A DNA stretch of 64,000 nt from Gynurincola endophyticus (GTDB lineage Bacteria > Bacteroidota > Bacteroidia > Chitinophagales > Chitinophagaceae). The stretch covers positions 558,001-622,000 of the forward strand of contig NZ_RCWL01000001.1 of assembly GCF_003991195.1 (NCBI RefSeq), read 5' to 3'. Position numbers and translations under genes: made by a program. Of the stretch, positions 33,309 through 43,387 are shown piece by piece. The number at the start of each line of letters is the position of its first letter. The first letter of the stretch is position 1. Under the pieces are notes generated by a model. The model had not been told where the DNA came from and ran no database searches. It saw only the letters and a list, made by a program, of their open reading frames with translations.

Positions 33309-33561
33309 GTGTAGTGATCTTTTTACCATTCAGGAATTAAAGTCATAATGGTAATGGGAAACATGAAGGAAATGGAGGAATGAAGGTAAAGCAGCGCGGA
33401 AGACAGCACTTCATTCGCTTTTCAACTTCATTCTCTGCATGTTTTAATTGCAATTAACAGATAGAATGATGCAAAGCGCAGCAGCAGGTTCTTTTAATTC
33501 CCTTTTGGTAAAAAAAATTCGCTACTATAAAAGAAATTTACAAAAATAAAAATCAATCCTC

Positions 33562-33569
33562 TATATTTG
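33562..33569 (+). promoter_or_regulatory. -7 promoter element of tRNA-Ala
   Basis: TATATTTG is a perfect TAnnTTTG match 12 bases before the tRNA 5' end; the -33 region is only AT-rich. Confidence 0.5.
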
Positions 33570-33581
33570 CATTCGCTTCAA

Positions 33582-33655
<74 letters not shown>

Positions 33656-33665
33656 CTTATTTTTT

Positions 33666-33706
33666 AAGCTTTGTAACGCAGTAATCTGTATTACAAAGCT
33701 TTTTTG
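33666..33706 (+). terminator. Terminator of tRNA-Ala
   Basis: AAGCTTTGTAA pairs perfectly with TTACAAAGCTT, followed by T5. It lies 10 bases past the tRNA. Confidence 0.85.
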
Positions 33707-33984
33707 TTTTTAAAACTATTCCAGTACAATACCCCAAGACCGATCAAGATCAGATTGGCCTATAAAAGCTATACTTAGAGCATTTGTTAAAGAAATATTG
33801 AATATATTTAATGTAGGTATTATTGATGAAGGTAAAATTTAGTTCAACGCTGCGGCTGTTGGATACCGGGATGATGATTGCTTTAATCGTATGATAGATT
33901 ACTTTGCCCTAAGCCTATGTTCCAATTCTCTCAAATCATGACTTTACCAGCTTTTACTCACAATCTTAAACCAAATTATCGTTC
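33707..33984. other. Spacer upstream of the tricorn-like gene
   Basis: About 280 AT-rich bases without a credible gene. A TACTTTG string near 33900 is one base short of the -7 consensus, and no clear promoter can be assigned. Confidence 0.4.
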
Positions 33985-36900
33985 ATGAAAAAGCTATCAG
34001 TATTCGTTTTTCTGTTAACGTTATTTCAAAACATACAGGCACAGTCTGAAGCACGTCTCCTGCGTTTTCCTGCAGTCAGTGCTGATCAGATCGCCTTCAC
34101 TTATGCAGGTGACCTATATATAGTTCCAATCACTGGTGGCGTCGCCCGTCGAATTACCAGTCATCCGGGTTATGAAATGTTCGCACGTTTTTCACACGAC
34201 GGAAAATCGATTGCCTTTACTGCTCAGTACGATGGCAATACGGAAGTGTTTGTTATTCCATCTACCGGTGGAGAGCCCAAACGTATCACATATACACCTA
34301 CGCTTAACCGTGATGATGTTGCCGACCGGATGGGGCCTAATAATATTGTGATGGGATGGACACCTGACGACAAACACGTTATCTACCGTTCACGAGGTAC
34401 TTCTTTTAATGCCTTCAAAGGAAAACTTTATCTTGCCCCACTCAATGGTGACCTTAGCCAGGAACTGCCTTTTTCAGTTGGATCATGGGCTTCTTATAAT
34501 AAAGATGGCTCAAAACTGGCCATGAATCGTGTATTCCGTGAGTTTCGTACCTGGAAGAACTATACAGGTGGAATGGCCGATGATATATGGGTAGTGGATA
34601 TGAAAACAGGTAATACGGAAAATATTACCAACAATGCTGCGCAGGATATTTATCCAATGTATTACGGAGACAAAATTTACTTTGTAAGCGAACGCGATAA
34701 AACTGCTAATATATTTGTATACGATACAAAAACAAAACAAACGCAAAAGGTAACTACGTTTAAAGACTTTGATGTGAAGTTTCCTTCACTCGGTAATAAT
34801 GCAATCGTATTTGAAAACGGCGGTTATATTTACATGCTTGATCTTGCCAATCATCAAACAAAAAAAGTGAGTATTACTATTGCTGAAGATCTCGCTTCCG
34901 GCCGTTCTAAGCAGGTTAACGCTGCTGATTTTATCTACAGTGCCGATCTTTCTCCTGATGGTAAACGTGCCGTATTCAGCGCACGTGGCGATGTATTCAC
35001 TGTTCCGGCCAGCTCAGGTGTAACACGTAATCTTACACAGTCGGGCAATGCGCATGACCGCAATGTTGCCTGGAGCCCGGATGGAAAATGGATCAGCTAC
35101 ATATCTGATAGAACCGGTGAAGATGAGTTGTATATCCAGCAACAGGACGGACTTCAGCCTGCCAGACAATTAACAAAAGGCGGCGGTTCCTATAAGTTCA
35201 GTGCTATCTGGAGTGCTGATAGTAAGTTTTTATTGTTTGCAGACAGAGCACAGAATCTTTATCTCATTGATGTAATTTCAGGAAAACAAACACTGGTAGA
35301 TCATTCAGATAATGGTACACATTACAATTATACCTTTGCTCCTGATAGTAAGTGGATCGCTTATACCGCTGCAGGAAAAGCCCGCGAATATCCGGTTATT
35401 AAACTCTATAATGCGGCTACACAAAAAACACTCACTGTTACAGACACCTGGTACAGGAGTAGTAATCCTCAATTCAGTCCGGATGGCAAGTATTTGTATT
35501 TCGTTTCTCAGCGTGACTTTAATCCAATCTACAGTAACACCGAATGGAATCACGCCTATACAGATCAGACACGTCCTTATTTCGTTCGGCTGAGTACTGC
35601 CACTATATCGCCGCTTGCAGATAAAAACGATGAAGTATTTATAAAAACAGCTGTTGATACAGCCACGAAAAAAACTGGTGTAACAGATAAGTCTCCGGTA
35701 GCTCCCGCTGCACCAATCGGTATAGTGATGAAGGTAGATGAAGAAGGATTGACAGACCGTATCGAAAGCCTTCCCGTATCACCGGGATCCTATGGTGGAT
35801 TAATTGCCGTTGAAGATGGTCTATACTATTCCACTTTCAGACAGGATGCACGTGGTTTCAGATTTTTCAGTCTAACTGATCAGAAAGAAACAGAGATCGG
35901 TAGTTTTGGTAGTTATACCGTAACTACTGATGCAAAGAAGATATTGTTTCGCTCAGGAAATGATTATTATATTGAAACGCTTGGTAAATCAAAAATAACA
36001 CCTGCAAATAAGGTTGATTTAACAGGTTTGAAGATGACCATTGATCCGAAAGCTGAATGGAAACAAATTTATAATGAAAGCTGGCGTCAGATGCGCGATT
36101 ATTTTTATGATCCGAATATGCATGGTGTTAACTGGAAAGCTATGCATGATAAATATGCACCGCTACTTCCTTATATAAATCATAGAGATGATCTGACTTA
36201 TCTTATCGGAGAACTGATCAGTGAGCTCAATGTAGGTCATGCATATGTGAATAGCGGTGACAGACCTTCTGTAAACCGTGTTAAACTCGGATTGCTAGGT
36301 GCAAGATTTAGTCGCGATAAAAGCGGTTACTACCGTATAGACAGTATCCTTTCAGGGCAAAGCTGGAATAAATCATTAGTGTCTCCATTACGCGTTGCAG
36401 ATGGTAGCATAAAAACCGGTAGTTACATTATCTCCATTAACGGTACATCTGTAAAAGCGGTTAGTAATATGTATGAATTGCTGGTGGGTAAAGCGGGTCA
36501 GCTGGTAGAGATTGAAGTAAACAATTCTCCATCTGCAACAGGTGCGAAGAAATTGCTTGTAAAGCCAATTGCAGACGAATCATCGCTTTATTACCATGAG
36601 TGGGTACAACAGAACATTGCCAAAGTAAATGCAGCCAGTAATGGTAAGATTGGTTATGTACATATTCCTGATATGGGGGTTGAGGGATTAAATCAATTCG
36701 CCCGTTATTTTTATCCGCAATTAGATAAAGAAGCACTCATTATTGATGACCGTGGTAACGGAGGAGGTAATGTTTCTCCTATGATTATAGAACGTTTATT
36801 ACGTCAGCCGGGATTAGGAATGATGCAACGCAATACAAAAACGGCCTCTATTAAACCAGATGCGCACGTGGGGCCAAAAGTTTGTCTGATTGATCAGTAC

Positions 36901-37254
36901 TCAGCTTCTGACGGTGATCTGTTTCCATGGCAGTTCAAACATTATGGCATTGGTCCGTTAATAGGCCAGCGTACATGGGGTGGAGTAGTCGGTATCAGCG
37001 GTACATTACCTTTCATTGATGGTGGCGACATGCGTAAACCTGAGTTTGCACACTTTGCACCGGATGGTTCATCGTTTATCATTGAAGGGGTAGGAGTTAG
37101 CCCTGATATAGAAATAATTAATGATCCTTATAATGAATATAAAGGGATTGATACACAATTGGCAGAAGGTATTAAAGTGTTGTTAGATAAATTAGCAAAA
37201 GGAGAGAAAACAGGTGTTCCAAAAATTCCTGCATTTCCTGATAAGTCGAAATAA
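33985..37254 (+). CDS. Secreted tricorn-like protease (S41, beta-propeller)
   Basis: The 1089-residue protein has a signal peptide (MKKLSVFVFLLTLFQNIQAQ). Residues about 25-680 contain many WD40/TolB-type propeller blades (repeated SPDGK, SxDGK and W-x-PDGK motifs), a core-helical segment follows, a PDZ-like domain lies near 765-850 (GLLGARF to VEIEVNN), and the C-terminal S41 protease domain completes it. Catalytic candidates are H752 in LNVGHAYVN and S975 in YSASDGDLF, matching the His and Ser positions of archaeal tricorn. It probably degrades peptides in the periplasm after propeller gating. It is monocistronic with a strong hairpin downstream. Confidence 0.92.
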   Translation: MKKLSVFVFLLTLFQNIQAQSEARLLRFPAVSADQIAFTYAGDLYIVPITGGVARRITSHPGYEMFARFSHDGKSIAFTAQYDGNTEVFVIPSTGGEPKRITYTPTLNRDDVADRMGPNNIVMGWTPDDKHVIYRSRGTSFNAFKGKLYLAPLNGDLSQELPFSVGSWASYNKDGSKLAMNRVFREFRTWKNYTGGMADDIWVVDMKTGNTENITNNAAQDIYPMYYGDKIYFVSERDKTANIFVYDTKTKQTQKVTTFKDFDVKFPSLGNNAIVFENGGYIYMLDLANHQTKKVSITIAEDLASGRSKQVNAADFIYSADLSPDGKRAVFSARGDVFTVPASSGVTRNLTQSGNAHDRNVAWSPDGKWISYISDRTGEDELYIQQQDGLQPARQLTKGGGSYKFSAIWSADSKFLLFADRAQNLYLIDVISGKQTLVDHSDNGTHYNYTFAPDSKWIAYTAAGKAREYPVIKLYNAATQKTLTVTDTWYRSSNPQFSPDGKYLYFVSQRDFNPIYSNTEWNHAYTDQTRPYFVRLSTATISPLADKNDEVFIKTAVDTATKKTGVTDKSPVAPAAPIGIVMKVDEEGLTDRIESLPVSPGSYGGLIAVEDGLYYSTFRQDARGFRFFSLTDQKETEIGSFGSYTVTTDAKKILFRSGNDYYIETLGKSKITPANKVDLTGLKMTIDPKAEWKQIYNESWRQMRDYFYDPNMHGVNWKAMHDKYAPLLPYINHRDDLTYLIGELISELNVGHAYVNSGDRPSVNRVKLGLLGARFSRDKSGYYRIDSILSGQSWNKSLVSPLRVADGSIKTGSYIISINGTSVKAVSNMYELLVGKAGQLVEIEVNNSPSATGAKKLLVKPIADESSLYYHEWVQQNIAKVNAASNGKIGYVHIPDMGVEGLNQFARYFYPQLDKEALIIDDRGNGGGNVSPMIIERLLRQPGLGMMQRNTKTASIKPDAHVGPKVCLIDQYSASDGDLFPWQFKHYGIGPLIGQRTWGGVVGISGTLPFIDGGDMRKPEFAHFAPDGSSFIIEGVGVSPDIEIINDPYNEYKGIDTQLAEGIKVLLDKLAKGEKTGVPKIPAFPDKSK

Positions 37255-37288
37255 ATATAATAACAGAACTATTGTTTGAGCCTTTTAT

Positions 37289-37330
37289 AAAAGCTTTGCA
37301 TCGCAATTATATTGTGATGCAAAGCTTTTG
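37289..37330. terminator. Bidirectional terminator
   Basis: AAAAGCTTTGCATCGCAAT pairs with ATTGTGATGCAAAGCTTTT (one wobble) around a 3-base loop. It separates the tricorn-like gene from the convergent regulator gene and has T tracts for both directions. Confidence 0.85.
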
Positions 37331-37360
37331 TATTATATAACTGAATAAAGCTTTTATGAA

Positions 37361-38368
37361 TTACAAAGAATTTCTCAGAATAACTTTTGTAGGATTTCGT
37401 TTAACAATTGTTTTATTTTCTGTAATGATCTGCGCCACTGTTTTACCCATTGCTTCAAAATCAGTTGAAATGACGGTAATACCATCTTCAAGAATTTCTT
37501 TGACATCAGTGTCATTATAGGAAATTAAACCAATGTCTTTTCCCAACTTCAGTTTCTTTTTTCTTGCGAGCTTAATCAACATCACATCATCCGTATCATA
37601 CCTGCTGAAGGTTATATAGGCATTTCCTTTTTTAAAAGTATTTTCATCGATTTCGGGCTGAATCATGTAAGGAAATGACAGCTCGTTACAATAATGTAAA
37701 AAACCGTCAATTACGAGTTTGGCATGAGTGGCTTCAGGATGTGCTACCAGTATTAGTTTTTTGTATTTGTTTAATTCGTTTTTCAGCTTGTGAAGGCTGT
37801 GATAGATATCGTGGCCATAATCCTGATAAACACAACTGTAATTGCCTGTGAGGCCCGGCTGGTTCAGGTCAATAATAATTCGTTTTTTTTCAGGAATCAT
37901 GTTCAGCACCGGTGCAACATCTTCTTTAAAAAAAGTGGCAATCACATAGTGAGTATAATTGCCAAGGTTTTCCCGTATCAGTTTTTCGAATACCTGATAG
38001 TTATGATGGTGAAAATAAATGTCGATATCCGCATTGCCTGCGATTTGGTTAAAAAGATTTCTGTAAAACTGCTCCCTTAAAATATTCATTTTATCCAAAA
38101 GGAGGAATATGCGAAAAGAATGTTCAATATGTTTTTTTCTTACGAAATATCCTTTTCTGTAAACAGATTCGATAATTCCTTTCTCAACGAGTTCGTTCAG
38201 GCCTTTAAGTAAAGTCTCCTTACTCATCTTTAGTTGCTCCTGTAGCTTTTTCAGAGAAGGAAGCTGATCACCAATCTGAAGATGATCATCATTGATAAGT
38301 CCGGTAATATAATCGGCCAGATGCTGATATTTTGTTTTTCCAATCGGCAGATTTCCAGAATCAGGCAT
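37361..38368 (-). CDS. GntR/LacI-hybrid transcriptional regulator of the PUL
   Basis: The 335-residue protein has a GntR-type winged helix (about 12-78: KYQHLADYITGLI, IGDQLPSLKKLQEQLKMSKETLLKGLNEL, GYFVRKK), followed by a periplasmic-binding-protein-like sensor domain as in LacI regulators (IRKKHIEHSFRIFLLL, VIATFFKEDV, IGLISYNDTDVKEIL, GITVISTDFEAMG). Such hybrids control sugar-utilisation loci in Bacteroidota. It is divergent from susC, and both promoters in the shared 200-bp region carry ACCAG-containing sites, so it probably represses both the locus and itself until an oligosaccharide or monosaccharide is bound. Confidence 0.88.
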   Translation of the reverse strand: MPDSGNLPIGKTKYQHLADYITGLINDDHLQIGDQLPSLKKLQEQLKMSKETLLKGLNELVEKGIIESVYRKGYFVRKKHIEHSFRIFLLLDKMNILREQFYRNLFNQIAGNADIDIYFHHHNYQVFEKLIRENLGNYTHYVIATFFKEDVAPVLNMIPEKKRIIIDLNQPGLTGNYSCVYQDYGHDIYHSLHKLKNELNKYKKLILVAHPEATHAKLVIDGFLHYCNELSFPYMIQPEIDENTFKKGNAYITFSRYDTDDVMLIKLARKKKLKLGKDIGLISYNDTDVKEILEDGITVISTDFEAMGKTVAQIITENKTIVKRNPTKVILRNSL

Positions 38369-38404
38369 GGTCGTTTTTTTAACTGTATTGATTATTTATA
38401 ACAG

Positions 38405-38435
38405 CAAATGTAGAATAAGTATCATACAAACCAAA
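38405..38435 (-). promoter_or_regulatory. Promoter of the regulator gene
   Basis: On the minus strand, TTTG (complement of 38432-38435) and TACATTTG (complement of 38405-38412, perfect -7) are 19 bases apart. The predicted leader is about 33 bases. An ACCA-n-ACCAGT site overlaps the -33 element. Confidence 0.65.
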
Positions 38436-38443
38436 CCAGTACT
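38429..38443. promoter_or_regulatory. Operator-like site overlapping the regulator promoter
   Basis: The sequence AACCAAACCAGTACT contains ACCA and ACCAGT in direct orientation and covers the -33 box of the minus-strand promoter. It resembles the ACCAG repeat at 38531-38545. Confidence 0.45.
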
Positions 38444-38488
38444 AAAGAAAACATTATTAATGTATTGATAATTAATGAATTAAATTTT

Positions 38489-38520
38489 TTTGCTTGTTTT
38501 AAGTATTAGTATTAAGTTTG
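38489..38520 (+). promoter_or_regulatory. Promoter of susC and the PUL operon
   Basis: TTTG (38489-38492, at the end of a T7 run) and TAAGTTTG (38513-38520, perfect -7) are 20 bases apart. The predicted start near 38524 gives a leader of about 47 bases containing the putative operator. Confidence 0.7.
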
Positions 38521-38530
38521 TGTCTTACAT

Positions 38531-38545
38531 ACCAGTCCAGACCAG
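38531..38545. promoter_or_regulatory. Operator-like direct repeat downstream of the susC start
   Basis: ACCAG-TCCAG-ACCAG gives two ACCAG half-sites with a 10-base period, one helical turn, about 8 bases past the predicted transcription start. A bound repressor here would block elongation or open-complex escape. Confidence 0.55.
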
Positions 38546-38570
38546 ATTGTCTTAAATACAACGATTGCAT

Positions 38571-41500
38571 ATGAGATTTTACATAACCCTGGCTTTTTCC
38601 TTACTTCTCGGGATAAAAGCAAATTCGCAGACTATTAAGAATATTGCGGGTACTGTTACAGATACTAAAGGTGATCCATTACCCAAAGCTTCTGTTATTA
38701 CTGCACAGAGCAAAAAAACAGCATTGACCAACGATAAAGGCTATTTCCATATAGTAGGTGTAGTTGTTGGTGAAAATATTACTATCTCTTCTATTGGATA
38801 TTCTCCTAAAACAATAACCGTTGGAACGGAATCAAATGTAAAAATCGAGCTGGAGGCTCAGAGTCAGACATTGAATGACGTTGTAGTAATCGGTTATGGC
38901 CAGGTAAATCGAAAAGATCTTACAGGATCAGTTGGTTCTGTAAACATAAAAGATTTACAAAAAGCACCTGTGGTATCATTCGAAGATGCGCTGGCCGGCA
39001 GAGTTGCAGGAGTACAGGTGTCTACGGGTGATGGACAACCCGGAAGCGTAAGTAATATCGTTATACGTGGAGGTAATTCTATTACTCAGTCTAATTCTCC
39101 TCTTTATGTAATTGATGGCTTTCCGCTTGAAAATCCTGATAACAATACTATTAATCCTGATGATATTGAATCTATTGAAATTCTTAAGGACGCTTCCTCT
39201 ACAGCTATATATGGTGCCAGAGGTGCAAATGGGGTTGTCATTATCACTACCAAGCAGGGAAAGTCAGGCCCGCCGGTAATTACCTATAATAATTGGCTCG
39301 GCGTACAGCAGCCTGTTAAGCAAATTCCGGTCATGAGCGCTTATGAGTTTGTAAAATACCAGACTCAGATTTTACCTCCCTCTTCAACACAGATCTATTT
39401 TACAGATAACAGAACACTTGACTATTATAAAGATGCCAAAGCTATCAACTGGCAGGATCAGGTACTGCAGGACGCTTTCATGCATAATCATTCTGTATCA
39501 GTCAGAGGAGGTACTACTGCTACAAAATACTCTTTAAGTGGTTCTTACCTTGACCAGAACGGAATCGTTATAAATGGCGGTTTTAAAAGATATCAAGGCC
39601 GTTTACAGCTTGATCAGACGATTACTCCGAAACTTCGTGCAGGAATTAATATTAATTATACACACGCGATTAAAGAAGGGCAAATTGCCAATCTTACAAG
39701 CGATGATTTAAATAGTAGTTCTGCTGGAAATGCGTCTTCTTATCTGATGTTTGGGGCGTGGGGATACCGGCCGGTAAGCGGAAGCGGCAACTTTGAAGAC
39801 TTTCTGAATGATCCTTTTGATGAAGATGTTACTTCTAGTGTTGATCTTAGGGTTAACCCTGTTGTAAACGCACGAAATCAGTATAATTTCGCTTATACAA
39901 AATCTTTACTGGTGAATGCTTTTCTGGAATATACACTGGTGAAGAATTTAAAGTTCAGGGTAAGAGGTGGTATGACTGATATCGGATTAGTTTTTGAAAA
40001 GTTCAATAATTCTAATACGGCAGCAGGTAATCCGCTGACAGTTTATGGTGCTACTTTCGGCGTTAATGGAGCTATTAATAATATCAGTAACAGAAGTTAC
40101 CTGAACGAAAATATACTCACCTATAATAAGGTATTCAATAAAATTCACCGCATTGACGCCATGGCGGGATTTACCATGCAGCGTACTTCTGCTGAATCTA
40201 ATGGATATACATCTATATTGTTACCTAATGAATCACTGGGCGTTAAAGGCCTTGATCAGGGCATTGTGCTTAATAAAAATTTTACCGGCACTTATTCTAC
40301 ACTGGTGTCATACCTTGGACGTGTTAACTATACGCTGAAGTCGAGATATCTTTTTACGCTTTCTTTCAGAAGTGATGGTTCTTCAAAATTCCATCCTGAT
40401 AACAGATGGGGTTATTTCCCTTCAGGAGCTTTTGCCTGGAACTTCGCTGAAGAAAACTTTATGAGTGAGATAGGATTTCTTTCTTCCGGGAAGCTTAGAA
40501 TTTCTTACGGTGTTACCGGAAATAACCGCGTATCGGATTTTGCCTATCGCAGTGTGCTGGAGCAGGAAGTGGGGGCCAATAGTACCAATACCCGAAGCGG
40601 ATATTATTTTAACGGAGAATATATCCGTGGAACCGTGCCTACCGTAGTGGGAAATGAAAAGCTGAAATGGGAAAGAACAGGAAATCTGGATATAGGGCTT
40701 GATCTGGAGTTTTTTAACGGACGACTTAATTTTACCACAGACTATTATCATAAAAGAACAGAAGACCTTCTGTTGAACGCATCACTACCGACCTCTACAG
40801 GTTATCTTACAGCATTTAAAAATATCGGTGTTGTAGTCAATAAGGGAATCGAATTCTCATTGAATACAATCAATATAGAAGCTAAAAATTTTACCTGGAG
40901 CTCCAGTTTTAATATAGCATTTAATAATAACAGAATCGTTTCATTAAATGGTGATGAGGCTAGTTTGACCACACGTGTAACCAGCTGGAATGCTCAGTTT
41001 AATAATTCAATGCCTTACATTGCTTTACCGGGTCAGAATGTTGCTCAGTTTTATGGATTTGTTTTTGACGGGCTGTACCAGACTTCAGACTTTGATCAGT
41101 CGGCCGATGGCAAATATGTACTGAAGCCTACTGTTCCCAATAATGGTAATGACAGGTCAACCATACAACCGGGCCACATCAGGTATAAAGACCTGAATGG
41201 TGATGGAATCGTAGATGCAAATGATCAGACTGTTATTGGTAATCCGAATCCATTACACATTGGTGGCTTTGTTAATAATTTCAGGTATAAAAATTTTGAT
41301 CTTAATATTTTCTTCCAATGGTCTTATGGTAATGATGTCTTGAATGCGAACAGAATAGTTTTTGAAGGTTCAGAAGCAAGGCCCAATTTAAATATGTTTA
41401 AGACTTATGAAAACAGATGGTCTCCTGAAAATCAATCGAGCTTACTTCCTGTAGCTGGTGGATACGGCCCGAATGTATATTCTGACAGAACTATTGAAGA

Positions 41501-41744
41501 TGGTTCTTTCCTGAGATTGAAAACTGTTTCACTCGGTTATAATCTTTCATCTTCCGTTGCCAAAAAAATGGGTATTCAGGCTGTAAGGGTGCATGCTTCT
41601 GCACAAAACCTGATTACCTGGACAAAATATACAGGTCTTGACCCGGAAGTATCAGTGCGCCACACTGCTTTAACTCCAGGGTTCGACTGGAGCCCGTACC
41701 CGAGAGCAAGAACCATTACACTGGGATTAAATGTTACATTCTAA
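38571..41744 (+). CDS. susC: SusC/RagA-family TonB-dependent outer-membrane receptor
   Basis: The 1057-residue protein starts at ATG 38571 with a signal peptide (MRFYITLAFSLLLGIKANSQ). A CarboxypepD-reg-like beta domain (IAGTVTDTKGDPLPKASV) is followed by the plug, including FEDALAGRVAGVQVSTGDGQPG, YVIDGFPLE and the SusC signature IESIEILKDASSTAIYGARGANGVVIITTK. The barrel ends in the usual aromatic C terminus (LGLNVTF). It imports oligosaccharides with its SusD partner, whose gene starts 19 bases downstream. Confidence 0.96.
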   Translation: MRFYITLAFSLLLGIKANSQTIKNIAGTVTDTKGDPLPKASVITAQSKKTALTNDKGYFHIVGVVVGENITISSIGYSPKTITVGTESNVKIELEAQSQTLNDVVVIGYGQVNRKDLTGSVGSVNIKDLQKAPVVSFEDALAGRVAGVQVSTGDGQPGSVSNIVIRGGNSITQSNSPLYVIDGFPLENPDNNTINPDDIESIEILKDASSTAIYGARGANGVVIITTKQGKSGPPVITYNNWLGVQQPVKQIPVMSAYEFVKYQTQILPPSSTQIYFTDNRTLDYYKDAKAINWQDQVLQDAFMHNHSVSVRGGTTATKYSLSGSYLDQNGIVINGGFKRYQGRLQLDQTITPKLRAGININYTHAIKEGQIANLTSDDLNSSSAGNASSYLMFGAWGYRPVSGSGNFEDFLNDPFDEDVTSSVDLRVNPVVNARNQYNFAYTKSLLVNAFLEYTLVKNLKFRVRGGMTDIGLVFEKFNNSNTAAGNPLTVYGATFGVNGAINNISNRSYLNENILTYNKVFNKIHRIDAMAGFTMQRTSAESNGYTSILLPNESLGVKGLDQGIVLNKNFTGTYSTLVSYLGRVNYTLKSRYLFTLSFRSDGSSKFHPDNRWGYFPSGAFAWNFAEENFMSEIGFLSSGKLRISYGVTGNNRVSDFAYRSVLEQEVGANSTNTRSGYYFNGEYIRGTVPTVVGNEKLKWERTGNLDIGLDLEFFNGRLNFTTDYYHKRTEDLLLNASLPTSTGYLTAFKNIGVVVNKGIEFSLNTINIEAKNFTWSSSFNIAFNNNRIVSLNGDEASLTTRVTSWNAQFNNSMPYIALPGQNVAQFYGFVFDGLYQTSDFDQSADGKYVLKPTVPNNGNDRSTIQPGHIRYKDLNGDGIVDANDQTVIGNPNPLHIGGFVNNFRYKNFDLNIFFQWSYGNDVLNANRIVFEGSEARPNLNMFKTYENRWSPENQSSLLPVAGGYGPNVYSDRTIEDGSFLRLKTVSLGYNLSSSVAKKMGIQAVRVHASAQNLITWTKYTGLDPEVSVRHTALTPGFDWSPYPRARTITLGLNVTF

Positions 41745-41763
41745 CGAAAAGCTTATTACTGTT

Positions 41764-43326
41764 ATGAAAATTAATTTTCTTACCATATTACTATTAACAG
41801 GATTGGTATCTTGTAATAGATTATTAGATACAACACCGTTGGATTTTGTATCGCCCGATGAGTATTATAAATCAGAGAAAGAACTTGAATCTGCACTTGC
41901 GGGTGTATATGACCGTTTGGGAGATACAAGATTATATGCACAGGCAATGACAAGTTATCTGGTTTTTAGTGATGAGTTCTTTATGAAAGGACGAACGTCG
42001 GGTGTGCTCGCAAATATTATTGATGCCTCTACACTCGAACTCAACAGGCATTGGGAAACACTATACACCGGTATAGAACGTGCAAATATGTTGCTCGAAA
42101 ATATGGAGAGTTCTGTTTCTGTCAGAAAAGAAAAAAGAGATGAAGTCAAAGGACAGGCTTTGTTTTTGAGAGCATATTATTACTTCTTACTGGTTGATGA
42201 ATTTGGTTCCGTACCCTTAAAACTTACTTATACAAGATCCCCGGAAGAAACACCGTTGCCCGGAAGCCCCGTTGCTGTAATATATGAGCAGATTGTAAAA
42301 GATATGAAAGAAGCTGCCGGGCTCGTTAAAACCATTTCAGAATATGGATATAATACCAGAATTACACAGACTACAGTCTACGGGATGTTAGCACGTGTAT
42401 ATCTGACTATGGCCGGGTTTCCACTTTATGATGTATCGAAATATGAAGAAGCAAGAAATTATGCAGAACTGGTGAAAGAGTCCGGAGAGCATAGCCTTAA
42501 TCCTGATTTTAAACAGATTTTTATCAATCACTCAAAAGAGATTTTTGATATCCGTGAAAGTATGTGGGAGGTAGAGTTTAAAGGAGCTAACCAGGGCGAA
42601 ATTCAGGAAGGCGGAATGATAGGAACCTATAATGGAATTGTATGTTCAAATATAGATACAGGATGGGCTTATGATTATGTTCATACCACTGCAAAATTGT
42701 ATAATGCTTATGATGCCAGTGATCTCAGAAGAGACTGGACTATTGCTCCTTTCAGATTTGTTACAAGCGGACAAACAGTTGTAAGAACCCCATGGAATGC
42801 TACACAGATTCATGAAAGAAATCCAGGAAAATGGAGAAGAGAGTATGAAACTTTTGTACCGAGAAATCAATATTATAACGGTACAAACTGGCCGCTGTTG
42901 AGATATTCAGACGTATTGCTGATGTTTGCTGAAGCAGAAAATTATGTCAATGGAGGACCTACACAGCAAGCTTATGAAGCTTTAAATGAAGTAAGAAGGC
43001 GTGCTTACGGAAAAGACATACATATTCAGGATGATGATGTGGACGCACCGGCAGGAATGGGACAGGTGGATTTTCTTGAATTTGTTAAAAATGAAAGATT
43101 CAGAGAATTAGCTTTTGAAGGAATACGAAAACATGATCTGATCCGATGGGGTATGTATGTTTCTGCTATGCAGGGTTTACTCACAGAATATTCAACTATG
43201 ACTGCTGATTTAAGAGGACCGGCTATCATTCAGGCGCAACGTATCACCGATAGGGCAGTACTGTTTCCTATCCCTAACAGTGAAATGGCTACAAATCCAA
43301 ATATGAAACAAAATCCGGGCTGGTAG
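41764..43326 (+). CDS. susD: SusD/RagB-family glycan-binding lipoprotein
   Basis: The 520-residue protein starts at ATG 41764; the frame extends 11 codons upstream into the susC end, but the lipoprotein signal begins at MKINFLTILLLTGLVSC (lipid Cys at 17). The TPR-like helical SusD fold is indicated by SxxELESALAGVYDRLGD, RAYYYFLLVDEFGSVPL and the C-terminal NERFRELAFEGIRKHDLIRWG motif. It caps the SusC barrel at the cell surface and determines glycan specificity. Confidence 0.96.
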   Translation: MKINFLTILLLTGLVSCNRLLDTTPLDFVSPDEYYKSEKELESALAGVYDRLGDTRLYAQAMTSYLVFSDEFFMKGRTSGVLANIIDASTLELNRHWETLYTGIERANMLLENMESSVSVRKEKRDEVKGQALFLRAYYYFLLVDEFGSVPLKLTYTRSPEETPLPGSPVAVIYEQIVKDMKEAAGLVKTISEYGYNTRITQTTVYGMLARVYLTMAGFPLYDVSKYEEARNYAELVKESGEHSLNPDFKQIFINHSKEIFDIRESMWEVEFKGANQGEIQEGGMIGTYNGIVCSNIDTGWAYDYVHTTAKLYNAYDASDLRRDWTIAPFRFVTSGQTVVRTPWNATQIHERNPGKWRREYETFVPRNQYYNGTNWPLLRYSDVLLMFAEAENYVNGGPTQQAYEALNEVRRRAYGKDIHIQDDDVDAPAGMGQVDFLEFVKNERFRELAFEGIRKHDLIRWGMYVSAMQGLLTEYSTMTADLRGPAIIQAQRITDRAVLFPIPNSEMATNPNMKQNPGW

Positions 43327-43387
43327 TTCCCGGAAATACTACTAATAATATTCTAACGAAATTGATATCATTAAAAGATATATCATA

